A stretch of 64,000 bases of DNA, taken from NCBI GenBank assembly GCA_913056185.1, contig CAJXLV010000003.1, positions 1 through 64,000 of the forward strand. Direction: 5' to 3'. Below are positions 45,180-55,698 of this stretch, piece after piece (the stretch's first letter is position 1; each line of letters opens with the position of its first letter). This stretch comes from an uncultured Bacteroidota bacterium (GTDB taxonomy: Bacteria > Bacteroidota > Rhodothermia > Rhodothermales > Salinibacteraceae). The notes below the pieces were generated by a model. It saw only the letters and a list, made by a program, of their open reading frames with translations, was not told the DNA's origin and searched no databases. A program made the translations under genes and the position numbers.

Positions 45180-45215
45180 GTTGGAAGACTGAACGTTGGA
45201 AGGCTGAACGTTGAG
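45180..45215. repeat. 15-bp repeat directly upstream of priA
   Basis: GTTGGAAGACTGAAC (45180-45194) is followed by GTTGGAAGGCTGAAC (45195-45209) and a partial GTTGA. The array ends only 6 bp from the priA start, so it would be transcribed and sits in the ribosome-binding region. Confidence 0.85.
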
Positions 45216-45299
45216 GCGGAGTGTCGGACACTGGGGGTTCGGCGCTGGAGCCCCGCAGCACGCACGACGCACGCCTCCTCAGGGATCACGGGTCACGGA

Positions 45300-46409
45300 T
45301 CAGTGCCGCTGCAGCACAAAGACGCGCGGGTAGAGCCCGCCGATCTCAATCACCCGCACGTGGCGGATGGCAAACGCCTCCGTCTCGCTGACGGCTGCGT
45401 TGAAGGGGCCTTCGCGCAGCACCAGCATGACTGCTTTTCCGGCGGGGCGGAGCACCTGGGCCATTTGCCCGAGCACGCGCCGGTAGAAGGGGAAGAAGTC
45501 CATGCTGCTGGCCATGCGCACGCCGAAGGGCGGGTTGGTCACGATGAGGTCCGCCGTCACGTCGTCAAACGTGTCGGCGAGGTGCCACGCGTCGCCTTCG
45601 CGAACGGAAAGCCGGTCGCTGCGGTCGGCGCGTTCAATGTTGTTGCGGGCCCCCGCCACGGCCTCTTCGTTCCAGTCGTTGCCGTAGCCGCGCACACCGG
45701 GCCAGCGGTCGGCGGCTTCCAGCAAGAGGGTGCCGGAGCCGCAGAACGGATCCAGGAGCACAGTGGGCGGGGCCTCGAGATGAGCGAGGCGGAGGAGCGC
45801 GTAGGCCACGTTGGCCTTGAGGGCGGCCCGCGGCTGGTAGCCCTCCAGGTGGCGGCGGCTGAGGGCCTCGCGGGTGTGCTGCACGCTCACGAGGCAGCGG
45901 TCGTCGTGCACGTCCGCCCGCACCTCCACGTCGTAATCTTCCAGGTCCACCGAGGCGTCGTAGCGCGCATCGAGCGCCCCGCCGGCCCACTTCTGCACGT
46001 CGACGCTCGTGAAGTCGTGGGTCCCCTGCCGCACCGACGAGGCACGAAAGGTGTCCGCCGTCTCCATCGCCGGCACGCCGTGGGCCTTTACGGTGTCGTG
46101 GATCGCCCGCAGGGCCGCCTCGCTGTCGTCGGGCAGCAAGAACGTGTAGAGGGGCGCCAGGACGTGATGCACCGAGCGCATCTGCCGGGCCATTTTGAGA
46201 GCGGCGGGGGGCGTGGCGTCGATCTCCACGAGCGCGTAGCTCTGTAGGCCAAACGGGGCGTCGTCGGTATGGGGGACCGCAAGGCCGGCCGCCTGCGCGC
46301 GCTCCCGGAACTCGTCGATCACCACGTCCTCCAGCCCCATGTTGACAGTGAACAGAAGGGAGGTGCGATTCGGCGATCGGAGGGTCGTAACGGCGGGGCG
46401 GGCGGGCAT
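45300..46409 (-). CDS. THUMP-domain class I RNA methyltransferase (TrmN/Trm14 or RlmL-type)
   Basis: 369 residues. The N-terminal THUMP-like domain (to about 170) contains VDVQKWAGGALDARYDASVD. The Rossmann methyltransferase has VLLDPFCGSGTLLLEAAD (SAM motif) and the catalytic ADLIVTNPPFGVRM (NPPY-type). Such enzymes methylate guanine N2 in tRNA or 23S rRNA; which substrate cannot be told. Start ATG 46409 (MPARPAV) is used. It lies upstream of priA in the same direction (126 bp). Confidence 0.85.
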   Translation of the reverse strand: MPARPAVTTLRSPNRTSLLFTVNMGLEDVVIDEFRERAQAAGLAVPHTDDAPFGLQSYALVEIDATPPAALKMARQMRSVHHVLAPLYTFLLPDDSEAALRAIHDTVKAHGVPAMETADTFRASSVRQGTHDFTSVDVQKWAGGALDARYDASVDLEDYDVEVRADVHDDRCLVSVQHTREALSRRHLEGYQPRAALKANVAYALLRLAHLEAPPTVLLDPFCGSGTLLLEAADRWPGVRGYGNDWNEEAVAGARNNIERADRSDRLSVREGDAWHLADTFDDVTADLIVTNPPFGVRMASSMDFFPFYRRVLGQMAQVLRPAGKAVMLVLREGPFNAAVSETEAFAIRHVRVIEIGGLYPRVFVLQRH

Positions 46410-46578
46410 TCGGGGTGGGAGGCGTGGAAACACACAACGCCCGCTTCTACCGGAGTTGGGGGAAGGGGTTCAACAGGCAAACCCACAGGCGGACAGGTGG
46501 CGGCCCCTGAGACAGAGTGGAACCCGTTTTGGAGCGAGAAAGTTGGTAGACGTGCATTTGCATTGGTACACGTGCCTC

Positions 46579-46956
46579 ATGAATTGTCTTCGGACTCCCG
46601 GCATCAGCGGCGGTTGGGCCGTCGTGCTCGGCCTCCTTCTGGCCGTGGGGCCGCTGGTCCAATCCGTGGCCGCGTCGCCCTGCAGCCGGGCTGCGGCGCC
46701 CCAAGCGGCGACTTCGGAGGTCGTCCTGGCGCCTGCAACGCCCAGCGCGCAATGGGTCTGTCCGGAGGCCTCTCCCGCAACGATCGTGCGGGCCCTCCCC
46801 TCGGAGCCTCCCCCCCTTGACTTCGGCCTCGATGCCGACGACGCGCGCCGCCGAGAGACTTCCTTCCCGCACGCCGAGACCATAGCGGGAGGCCCGTCTC
46901 CTCCACCTCTTTCTCCCGTGCTTCGGACCCTGCGTCCGGTTGTCCTGCAAATTTAG
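46579..46956 (+). CDS. Small secreted protein with two cysteines
   Basis: 125 residues, no family recognised. A signal peptide (GGWAVVLGLLLAVGPLVQSVAA) is followed by a Pro/Ala/Ser-rich mature part with only two Cys (residues 35 and 61), enough for one disulfide. It starts a plus-strand run with two TlpA-type thioredoxins (94 and then 46 bp gaps), which suggests it may be a redox-controlled or metal-binding secreted protein. This is inference. An imperfect palindrome (ACGTGCATTTGCATTGGTACACGT, in part) lies just upstream. Confidence 0.6.
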   Translation: MNCLRTPGISGGWAVVLGLLLAVGPLVQSVAASPCSRAAAPQAATSEVVLAPATPSAQWVCPEASPATIVRALPSEPPPLDFGLDADDARRRETSFPHAETIAGGPSPPPLSPVLRTLRPVVLQI

Positions 46957-47050
46957 TCGTCTCCGTCCGCCCCCAGTTCTCCTGGGGGTCGTCCGCCGGG
47001 CCTTCTGGCCCTGCCCTTTCTTTTCTACGCACAATGGAGACGACTGTCTT

Positions 47051-47608
47051 ATGGAACTTCCACACTGGTTCTGGTCCCTTCTCGCCGGCGCGCTTCTCAT
47101 GCTCGCCCTCGCCGGCGTGAGCACCGCCTTGCAATCAGACCCCGCGCCGCAGTGGGCCACGTCGGAACGTGCCTCGGACGAGGCCCCAAACTTTTCCCTC
47201 AAAACGCTGAGCGGCGACACCTTTCGCCTCAACGAGCACCGCGGGAAGGTGGTGGTGCTCAACTTTTGGGGCACCTGGTGCCCGCCCTGTCGCGAAGAGA
47301 TTCCGATGTTCGTCAAGCTCCAACGCGAGCTGGGCGATGAAGGCCTCCAGTTCGTCGGGGTGGCGCTGGAGCGAAGCGCCGGGCCGGAGGAGGTGCGCGC
47401 ATTTACCCAAAAAATGGACATGAACTATCCTGTGGGGCTGGGAGACGGCTCCATTGCCCGAAAATATGGAGGCGTGCGCGGGCTTCCGATGACGTTCATC
47501 ATCGGCCCCGACGGCATCATCCAGGGGCACATTCCGGGGATGGCCACCGAGTCGATGCTGCGGCCGGGGCTGGAGAAGCTGCTGAAGACGACCACGGCGG
47601 ACGGATGA
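47051..47608 (+). CDS. TlpA-like membrane-anchored thioredoxin (first copy)
   Basis: 185 residues. A single N-terminal membrane anchor (WFWSLLAGALLMLALAGVSTAL) is followed by a TlpA/ResA-type domain: EAPNFSLKTLSGDTFRLNEH, the active site NFWGTWCPPCREEIP, and GVRGLPMTFIIGPDG with the cis-Pro. It should work in the periplasm in cytochrome c maturation or reduction of secreted proteins. The ATG at 47051 immediately follows CTT; no SD sequence is visible. The second copy follows 46 bp later. Confidence 0.92.
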   Translation: MELPHWFWSLLAGALLMLALAGVSTALQSDPAPQWATSERASDEAPNFSLKTLSGDTFRLNEHRGKVVVLNFWGTWCPPCREEIPMFVKLQRELGDEGLQFVGVALERSAGPEEVRAFTQKMDMNYPVGLGDGSIARKYGGVRGLPMTFIIGPDGIIQGHIPGMATESMLRPGLEKLLKTTTADG

Positions 47609-47654
47609 CCGCCGCGGTCCGCTCCTTGCCCCTTCTCCCCAAGAGCCCTTCCCC

Positions 47655-48230
47655 ATGCCCGATTCAGACGCCTCTTCCTCTCCCGTTTGGCAACCGGCGT
47701 GGACCTACGTGAAGCGCTACTGGCACTGGCCGCTGCTGCTGGTGGTGGGCCTCTATGCGTATCAGCAGTACATGCCGAGCATCGACCTCTCGACCGTCGA
47801 AGGACAGGCTCCGAACTTTACGGCCCGGACGATGGCGGGCGACCGTTTTCGGATGCAAGACCACCGGGGGGAGGTTGTGGTGGTGAACGTGTGGGCCACC
47901 TGGTGCCCGCCGTGCCGCGTGGAAATGCCCGGGTTCGTGGACCTGCAGCGGGAGCTGGGCGACGAGGGGGTGCAGTTCGTCGGGATCTCCGTGGACCGGG
48001 AGGGCGCGTCGGCGGTCCGGCCTTTCGTGGAGGAGAAAGGCATCAACTTTCCGCAGGTCATCAGTCCTCGGCTGGCGGCACGCCACTTTCCGGGCGACGT
48101 GGTGCCGCGCACGTACGTGATCGACAAGCAGGGCCGCATCCGCTACAGCCACAGCGGGGTGCTGCTGAAGTGGGCACTTCGGGATGCGCTGGAGACACTG
48201 GCGGGGGAGTCCACGCCTCAGGACGAGTGA
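47655..48230 (+). CDS. TlpA-like membrane-anchored thioredoxin (second copy)
   Basis: 191 residues. A membrane anchor (WPLLLVVGLYAYQQYM, about 25-40) is followed by GQAPNFTARTMAGDRFRM, the active site NVWATWCPPCRVEMPGF and VVPRTYVIDKQGRI (cis-Pro). It is a diverged paralogue of the preceding gene (same WCPPC, different flanks), so the pair may divide substrates. Confidence 0.92.
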   Translation: MPDSDASSSPVWQPAWTYVKRYWHWPLLLVVGLYAYQQYMPSIDLSTVEGQAPNFTARTMAGDRFRMQDHRGEVVVVNVWATWCPPCRVEMPGFVDLQRELGDEGVQFVGISVDREGASAVRPFVEEKGINFPQVISPRLAARHFPGDVVPRTYVIDKQGRIRYSHSGVLLKWALRDALETLAGESTPQDE

Positions 48231-48394
48231 TGCTCAGAACCATTTCGCTTCAGGATGCTCCAGTGAGAGCCGTACGTGCGTCGAGCCACGCGGCAAGCTC
48301 CTCTTCGTCGCAGTCGCCCTGCGGGCGGTGCGGCCCTACACGGAGGAACTGCGCCGCATCAAGGAGCGCCGTATCAAGGAGCGCCCCGCCAACG

Positions 48395-49582
48395 TCACGG
48401 CACGCGGGTTATGTAGGCGGTACCGGTTTCCGTTTCGGGAACCGAGCCAATAAGTGCGATGCGGCCGTCGAGGGCGAGGGAGGCCCCGAAGTAGACCGTG
48501 CCCAGGTCCAGAATGGTTTGCTCCTGCCACGTGCCGTTCCGGCGGCGAAAGACGTAAACCACCCGGTCGATGTTGATCTCGTTGCCGAGTTGTTCGTCGT
48601 ACCCCGTCACCAGGGCCCGCTGGCCGCTCACGGACACCGCCGAGCCGAAGGCGCCGGACTCGTACGGAATGGACGGGCGGAGCGTCGTGGAGCGTGCCCA
48701 CGTCGTGTCGCCGCGCGTGTACACCGTCGCGGTGCCCGAGGCATCGTCGCCGGCCCGGTCCTGGCCCACCACCAGCGTGCGGCCGTCCAGGTCCAGGTCG
48801 ATGAAGAAGGCGTCGATGCCACGCAGGTGCGCGTCCTTCCGCCACCCTTCCGCGTCGTGCCGAAAGACATGGACGGAGCCGGGATCGCGCTCGAAGAAGG
48901 TGGACGCCCCCACAGCCAGGTGCGGCCCATCGAGTGCCACGTCGCCCCCGAGGCTTCCGGTCTGGAGGCTGTGAGGGGCCGTGAGCCGGGCGGTTTGGCC
49001 CCACGCATCGCGGGAAGGCCGGTGCCTAAAGACGTAGACGGCTCCGCTGTAGGCCCCGTCCGGATTGCCAGCCGTGCTTACGGCGGCACGGTCTCCATCG
49101 AGCGCGACGCCCGCCGCGAAAGGGCCCTCCTGCCGGTTGTCGCGTCCGGTGAGGCGGGCGGTCTGCTGCCAGGCGCCGTCTGTCGTGCGCTCAAAGACGT
49201 AGGCTGCGTTCTGGCCCTCGCCCGCAAAGTGCTCGCTGGAGGCACTGACCAGAAGCCGCGGGCCGCTGAGCGACACGTCGGCCCCAAAGAAGGCCTTGGC
49301 CCGGCAGGGCTGGGGGACGAGGCGCGCCGTGAGGGCCCACGACGTGACCAGCGGGCCGGGCTGCCGTTCGTAGACGAAGACGGCCCCAGCATCCTCGCCG
49401 CACACCGATGCCCCACTGGCGCCCACGACGGCAATCGAGTCGTCGAGGGCCACGGACACCCCAAACGATGCGGCCTCCAGGGTATCGGGGCGGGGGAGCG
49501 CTTCGATCTGAGCACCGGCCCGCGGGGGAAGGAGACCAGTCGCGAGGGCGACGACAAGAAGCGCAGAGAGGCATCGAAGCAT
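48395..49582 (-). CDS. Secreted FG-GAP/beta-propeller protein
   Basis: 395 residues with a signal peptide (LVVALATGLLPPRAGAQ). Repeats of about 50 residues carry FG-GAP-like cores: FGVSVALDDSIAVVGAS.., FGADVSLSGPRLLVSAS, AAGVALDGDRAAVSTAG, GGDVALDGPHLAVGAS, AVSVSGQRALVTGY, GASLALDGRIALIGS. They imply a beta-propeller of about seven blades, typical of surface or adhesion proteins. No sorting domain is visible at the C-terminus. Start ATG 49582 is chosen for the signal peptide. Confidence 0.85.
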   Translation of the reverse strand: MLRCLSALLVVALATGLLPPRAGAQIEALPRPDTLEAASFGVSVALDDSIAVVGASGASVCGEDAGAVFVYERQPGPLVTSWALTARLVPQPCRAKAFFGADVSLSGPRLLVSASSEHFAGEGQNAAYVFERTTDGAWQQTARLTGRDNRQEGPFAAGVALDGDRAAVSTAGNPDGAYSGAVYVFRHRPSRDAWGQTARLTAPHSLQTGSLGGDVALDGPHLAVGASTFFERDPGSVHVFRHDAEGWRKDAHLRGIDAFFIDLDLDGRTLVVGQDRAGDDASGTATVYTRGDTTWARSTTLRPSIPYESGAFGSAVSVSGQRALVTGYDEQLGNEINIDRVVYVFRRRNGTWQEQTILDLGTVYFGASLALDGRIALIGSVPETETGTAYITRVP

Positions 49583-49696
49583 GCAGACGGCGGATTGGCG
49601 CGGCGGTACGTCCTGCCAACGAGCGGGCACCCGGGGCGGTCCCCATCCCTGTTGCCACGGGAGACCATTTATAGTATGAGTGAGCGCGAGAGAGCC

Positions 49697-49724
49697 GTAA
49701 AACTCCCGGATTTATCCGGGGGAG
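49697..49724 (-). terminator. Hairpin with T-run after the ABC-F gene
   Basis: On the minus strand CTCCCCCGGAT-AA-ATCCGGGAG is followed by TTTTAC, so it can end the ABC-F transcript. Read on the plus strand the same hairpin plus AAGTCAAC resembles the right end of the tnpB relics described at 52966 and 58200, so it may also be a remnant of such an element. Confidence 0.5.
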
Positions 49725-49747
49725 AAGTCAACACTGACATGCTCAAC

Positions 49748-51754
<2,007 letters not shown>

Positions 51755-51848
51755 GCGGCAGCGGTGCACTCAACAGCAAGCGACTCCCAACAACGGGCAC
51801 TGATATTCGCCACGCCCCAGGGACGTTTCTCGGGGCGTCGGCCCGGCC

Positions 51849-52202
51849 TTACGGCGTGCCGTTTGCGTCAATGGGAGGATCGTCGGTGCCATCATCCGGG
51901 GAGTCCGGAGCGGCCTCCGCAAGCCGCTGGGCAAGCATGTTCAGCTCGTCGGTGAGGGCGGATGTGCCGTCGTCGTACTGCTTGCGCTGAAGGCACAGCT
52001 CTTCTGCGAGGGAAAGGGCCGTCATCACAGCGGTGGTCAGTTCCGCCTGTTCGGGGTGTGCCTGGCCAAACTGTTGCATGCGAGCGTCGAGGGAAGCAGC
52101 GACGCGGCGCGTGTGCGCCTCGTCTTCTTCCCGCACCCGAAGGGCGTACTTGCGGCCCAGGATTTGGACGCGAATGGACTTGGTCTGCTCCGAGTCGGAC
52201 AT
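51849..52202 (-). CDS. zapA: Cell division protein ZapA
   Basis: 117 residues. The N-terminal IRVQILGRKYALRVREEDE motif and the long helix (EAHTRRVAASLDARMQQFGQ ... AELTTAVMTALSLAEELCLQ) match ZapA, which bundles FtsZ filaments. The acidic C-terminal tail is an addition. It is 36 bp downstream of a coiled-coil gene and downstream of pheT. Confidence 0.9.
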   Translation of the reverse strand: MSDSEQTKSIRVQILGRKYALRVREEDEAHTRRVAASLDARMQQFGQAHPEQAELTTAVMTALSLAEELCLQRKQYDDGTSALTDELNMLAQRLAEAAPDSPDDGTDDPPIDANGTP

Positions 52203-52238
52203 AAAAGGGTCGGACGGAGACGGGCAGCGCGGCGAAGA

Positions 52239-52649
52239 CTACGAAGACGGAGGAGAGCCCGAGGAAGGAGCGGGCGCGTCGTCTGACAAGAAGGCGTCGA
52301 TGGTGTCGATAAACGACGAGAGGCGTGCCCGGAGGTCCTGGGGCTCATCGTCGAGCACCAGGGTGGTGGTATCCGGCTGCAAGGCCGGGCGTTGCTCGAG
52401 GGCCGCCAGGCGACGGCGCAGGCGCTCGTTTTCTCGCTGCAGGCGCTCAAGGGCAGTGGCGGCCCGCTCCACCTGTGCATGGAGCCGACGGACCGCTGGG
52501 CGCGACTCTGGGGGGACGTGGGTTAGGTCTGGGCCTCCTCCGGCCGGAGGAAGTGCATCGGGCGGGCTGGACGAGTCGGGACGCACGGACTCGGGCACGG
52601 GCGGGGCGAGGTCGGGATCAGGAACCGACGAGAGAGGGGGGGATGCCAT
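52239..52649 (-). CDS. Coiled-coil protein upstream of zapA
   Basis: 136 residues, not recognised by name. A Pro/Ser/Asp-rich N-terminus precedes a coiled coil (VRRLHAQVERAATALERLQR ENERLRRRLAALE..., positions about 60-95) and an acidic Ser/Pro-rich tail. Position next to zapA, in the same direction with a 36-bp gap, suggests a cell-division helper; a ZapB-like role is a guess. Start ATG 52649 chosen; 52664 adds five residues. Confidence 0.6.
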   Translation of the reverse strand: MASPPLSSVPDPDLAPPVPESVRPDSSSPPDALPPAGGGPDLTHVPPESRPAVRRLHAQVERAATALERLQRENERLRRRLAALEQRPALQPDTTTLVLDDEPQDLRARLSSFIDTIDAFLSDDAPAPSSGSPPSS

Positions 52650-53188
52650 GGCAACGCGCCACACTGAATTCGAGCAGAAGCCATTGTGAATGAATGCTTA
52701 ACCTAACGCCCGCAGTGAGGATCCGTTCAGAGACTGCGCGGGCGCCAGGCTGACGTCCGGTCTCTTTCTCCATCACCGCAAACATCACGACGGTTTTCCC
52801 CCAACACGCGGTGCCGGTGCGTCTGCGCCGCCCGGGATTGCCAAAACGAACCGGACGGCCGGAACGGGCTGTAGCACGCCGAGACGGAGCGCGCCCCGAA
52901 CGTTTTGGGGCAGACGGTTGGCCCGAGAAGCCTCCCCCGAAAATCAGCAAGACGAAAAGGAGGACAGCATTGACTTCTCCCCCGGCTTCAGCCGGGGGAT
53001 TCTGCCATTCATCGACCGGAACCGACGACCCCAGACGCGTCGGGTGTCCCCAGGTCCCCAGGTGCTATTTGCTCCCACGAGCGAGTTCGGACATGCCCTG
53101 CGCAACCCTCTTTTGCCATCTCGTATTTGCGCCTCAATCTTACACAATCTTTGAGGACGAAGGACGTGTATTCGCTTGCGCCTGTTCG
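52650..53188. other. Gap between the coiled-coil gene and pheT
   Basis: About 540 bp. It holds a tnpB relic (52966-53110) and a strong hairpin, GCCCGC.AGT (52709) with ACTGC.GCGGGC (to about 52746), which may be the terminator or leader of a minus transcript. No intact gene is seen in 52680-52960. 6S RNA is often near zapA, but I found no support for it here. Confidence 0.4.
52966..53110 (-). mobile_element. tnpB 3'-end relic with IS200/IS605-type terminal hairpin
   Basis: Read on the minus strand, about 45 codons (RRACPNSLVGANSTWGPGD, then TRRVWGRRFRSMNGRIPRL) end in a perfect hairpin CCCCCGGCT-GAAG-CCGGGGG followed by AGAAGTCAATG, the usual arrangement at the right end of IS200/IS605 tnpB elements. 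The rest of tnpB and the left end are missing. A second stem (CCGACG at 53022, CGTCGG at 53038) is shared with the relic at 58200. The region may preserve the omega-RNA part of the element. Confidence 0.65.
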
Positions 53189-55678
53189 CTACCGCCGAAG
53201 ACGGGCGTTGTGACTCTGCCCAAGTGCGTCGACAATCGTGTCAATCTGGGCATCCACCTCCTCGTCGGTCAGCGTGCGGTCGGTGCCGAAGCGGAGGGTA
53301 AAGGCGACGCTTTTGGTGTCCTCGTCGATCCCCTCGCCCTCGTACACGTCGAACACGTCCACGCGGCGAAGGAGCGGGGCGCCGGCGTCGCGAATCGTGG
53401 CCTGGAGCGGCCCCACCGGCTGGTCGGTGTGGACGAGCACGGCCAGGTCGCGGTCCACGACGGGGAAGCGGCTCACCGGCTCGTAGTTGCGGTGCTGCTC
53501 GGTCGTTGCGGCATCGACCAGCGCGGCCCAGTGGAACTCCGCCACGAAGGCGGGCGCATCAAGGTCAAAATCGGTGGCCACATCGTCGCGGACGCGGGCC
53601 ACGGTGCCAAGGGCCGTATCGCCCGTTGCGACGTCGATGTGGTGCTGGGTGACGGGGGCGGGGCCGTCCGTGGCGTCGCCGTCGCGGGGTGTGAGGGCGA
53701 GATCCGGCACGCGCAAGTCGTCCAGGAGGGTCTCGACAGTGCCCTTCAGGTCGAAGAGGTCGGCGTTCCGGGGGTCGGTGTCCCAGCCGGTGGGGGCGTG
53801 GGGGCCGCTCAGCGCGATGAGCAGGGCCGGGTGTTCGCAGTAGCCGGGGACGATCGGGGCATCGCCCTCGGTGGCGCGGCGGAAGACGCGGCCGAACTCG
53901 AAGACGCGGAGCGCCTCCTGCCCATGGTTGCGGTTGTGCTGCATGACCTCGAGGGTGCCCGGCAACAGGCGCGGGCGAAGGGCCGCCATCTCCTCCGAGA
54001 TCGGATTCTTTGTCTCCACCACGGGCGCCCGGTCGCTCCCCGCGGGGGGCACGGTGAAGCGCTCGGCACGGTCTACACGCAGCATGCTGTTGGTGTAGAT
54101 CTCGCGGTAGCCGAGGCCCTTCAGCAGGCTTCGCGCCTGCCGCTCCAGCGTCTCCTCGGGCGGCTGGTGCGGCGTGCGGCTCGGCACCGGCACGCGCTGC
54201 GGCTTTGGAATCTGGTCGTAGCCGTGCAGGCGGGCCACCTCTTCGATCAGGTCCTCCTCGATCGAGACGTCGGGGCGCCAGGGGGGGACGGTGCAGTGAA
54301 GGGCATCCTCGCCCGCCTCGACCTCGAACCCGATGGCACTCAGCAGGCGCGTTGCCTCGTCGACCGCGACTTCAGTGCCGAGCACCTGCGTGAGGCGGTC
54401 GGGGCGGAGGACGACTGTCTTTTTGTCCGGTGGGCTGGGGTGCTCATCGACCCTGCCGGGGACGATGGTGCCGCCCCCCAGCTCCGCGATCAGCGCGGCG
54501 GCGCGGGCAGCGGCCCACACCTGCCCGTCGCGGTCCACGCCCCGCTCGAAGCGGTACGACGAGTCGGTCTGCAGGTCGAGCGCCTTCGCCGTGCGGCGGA
54601 TGGTGGACGGGTCGAAGTACGCACTCTCGATGAGCACGTCGGTCGTCTCGCCGGAGACTTCCGAGTTGGCCCCGCCCATCACGCCCGCCACGGCCACGGG
54701 CTTCTCGGCGTCGCAGATGAGGAGCGTGTCCTCGGGCAACTCGCGCTCCTGATCGTCGAGCGTGGTGAAGGTGGTTTCTTCGTCCGTGGAGCGGACGACG
54801 ATCGTGTCGTCGGCGAGGGCATCGAGGTCGAAGGCGTGGAGCGGCTGGCCGCACTCGTGGAGCACGAAGTTGGTCACGTCCACCACGTGGTTGCGCGGCT
54901 GCAGGCCGATGGCGGTCAGGCGGCGGCGCAGCCAGAGGGGCGATTCGGTCACGTTCACGTCCCGCACCCGAAGGGCGACGTAGCGGGGACAGCCGGCCTC
55001 GTCTTCGATGTTGACAGTAACCTGATCCGCCACGTCGCCGCCTTCCGACGGCGTCTCCACCGCGGGACGCTGCAGGGGGCTGTCCGCAAGGGCCGCCACG
55101 TCGCGGGCCACGCCGAGGTGGCTGGCGGCGTCGGGACGGTTGGGGGTGAGATCGATGTCGAGGACCGCGTCGGTGCCCGAGGTGCCCTGAGCATCGAGAT
55201 ACTCGGGGAACGGGGTGCCGACGGGCGCGTCGTCGTCGAGCACCATGATGCCGGAGTGATCGTCCGAGAGGCCCAGTTCGTCCTCCGCGCAGATCATGCC
55301 GTTGGAGGCCTCGCCGCGCAGCTCGCGCGCCTCCACCGTCAGGTCCTGGCGCTCGTCGGGATGATCTGGGGCGGGGAGCGACAGTGTGGTGCCCACCGTG
55401 GCGACGGGCACCTTCTGCCCCTCTGCCACGTTCGGCGCACCGCAGGCAATCTGCGAGGGGCCCCCGTCGCCGAGGTCCACGTCACAGAGCACGAGGCGGT
55501 CGGCGTTGGGGTGGGGGCGGACGGCCGTCACCTCGCCCACCACCACGCCGTCGAGCGACTGGCCGACGGGCGCCACCGTCTCCACCTCCAGCCCGGCCAT
55601 GGTGAGGCGCTCGGCCAACTCTTCGGGGGTCCAGTCATGCTCAACATAGTTGCTTAGCCAGCGAAAGCTGATGTCCAT
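53189..55678 (-). CDS. pheT: Phenylalanyl-tRNA synthetase beta subunit
   Basis: 829 residues, the long bacterial form. Domains in order: N-terminal WLSNYVEHDWTPEELAERLT, the tRNA-binding OB domain (VVVGEVTAVRPHPNADRLVL ... GAPNVAEGQKVPVATVG), B3/B4 editing region, B5 (VVLRPDRLTQVLGTEVAVDE), catalytic-like core (EDLIEEVARLHGYDQIPKPQ) and a C-terminal FDX-ACB domain (RFPVVDRDLAVLVHTDQPVG). With PheS it charges tRNA-Phe. It follows pheS by 63 bp, with the palindromic repeat between. Confidence 0.97.
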   Translation of the reverse strand: MDISFRWLSNYVEHDWTPEELAERLTMAGLEVETVAPVGQSLDGVVVGEVTAVRPHPNADRLVLCDVDLGDGGPSQIACGAPNVAEGQKVPVATVGTTLSLPAPDHPDERQDLTVEARELRGEASNGMICAEDELGLSDDHSGIMVLDDDAPVGTPFPEYLDAQGTSGTDAVLDIDLTPNRPDAASHLGVARDVAALADSPLQRPAVETPSEGGDVADQVTVNIEDEAGCPRYVALRVRDVNVTESPLWLRRRLTAIGLQPRNHVVDVTNFVLHECGQPLHAFDLDALADDTIVVRSTDEETTFTTLDDQERELPEDTLLICDAEKPVAVAGVMGGANSEVSGETTDVLIESAYFDPSTIRRTAKALDLQTDSSYRFERGVDRDGQVWAAARAAALIAELGGGTIVPGRVDEHPSPPDKKTVVLRPDRLTQVLGTEVAVDEATRLLSAIGFEVEAGEDALHCTVPPWRPDVSIEEDLIEEVARLHGYDQIPKPQRVPVPSRTPHQPPEETLERQARSLLKGLGYREIYTNSMLRVDRAERFTVPPAGSDRAPVVETKNPISEEMAALRPRLLPGTLEVMQHNRNHGQEALRVFEFGRVFRRATEGDAPIVPGYCEHPALLIALSGPHAPTGWDTDPRNADLFDLKGTVETLLDDLRVPDLALTPRDGDATDGPAPVTQHHIDVATGDTALGTVARVRDDVATDFDLDAPAFVAEFHWAALVDAATTEQHRNYEPVSRFPVVDRDLAVLVHTDQPVGPLQATIRDAGAPLLRRVDVFDVYEGEGIDEDTKSVAFTLRFGTDRTLTDEEVDAQIDTIVDALGQSHNARLRR

Positions 55679-55698
55679 ATTTCGGAGAAGGGTTGCAC

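Noticed and set aside
43485-46247. Long open frame on the plus strand opposite priA and the THUMP methyltransferase
   Set aside because: Antisense shadow of two clear genes; no family motif.
52680-52960. 6S RNA near zapA
   Set aside because: One good hairpin exists (52709-52746), but the long irregular stem with a central bubble typical of 6S RNA cannot be drawn with confidence.
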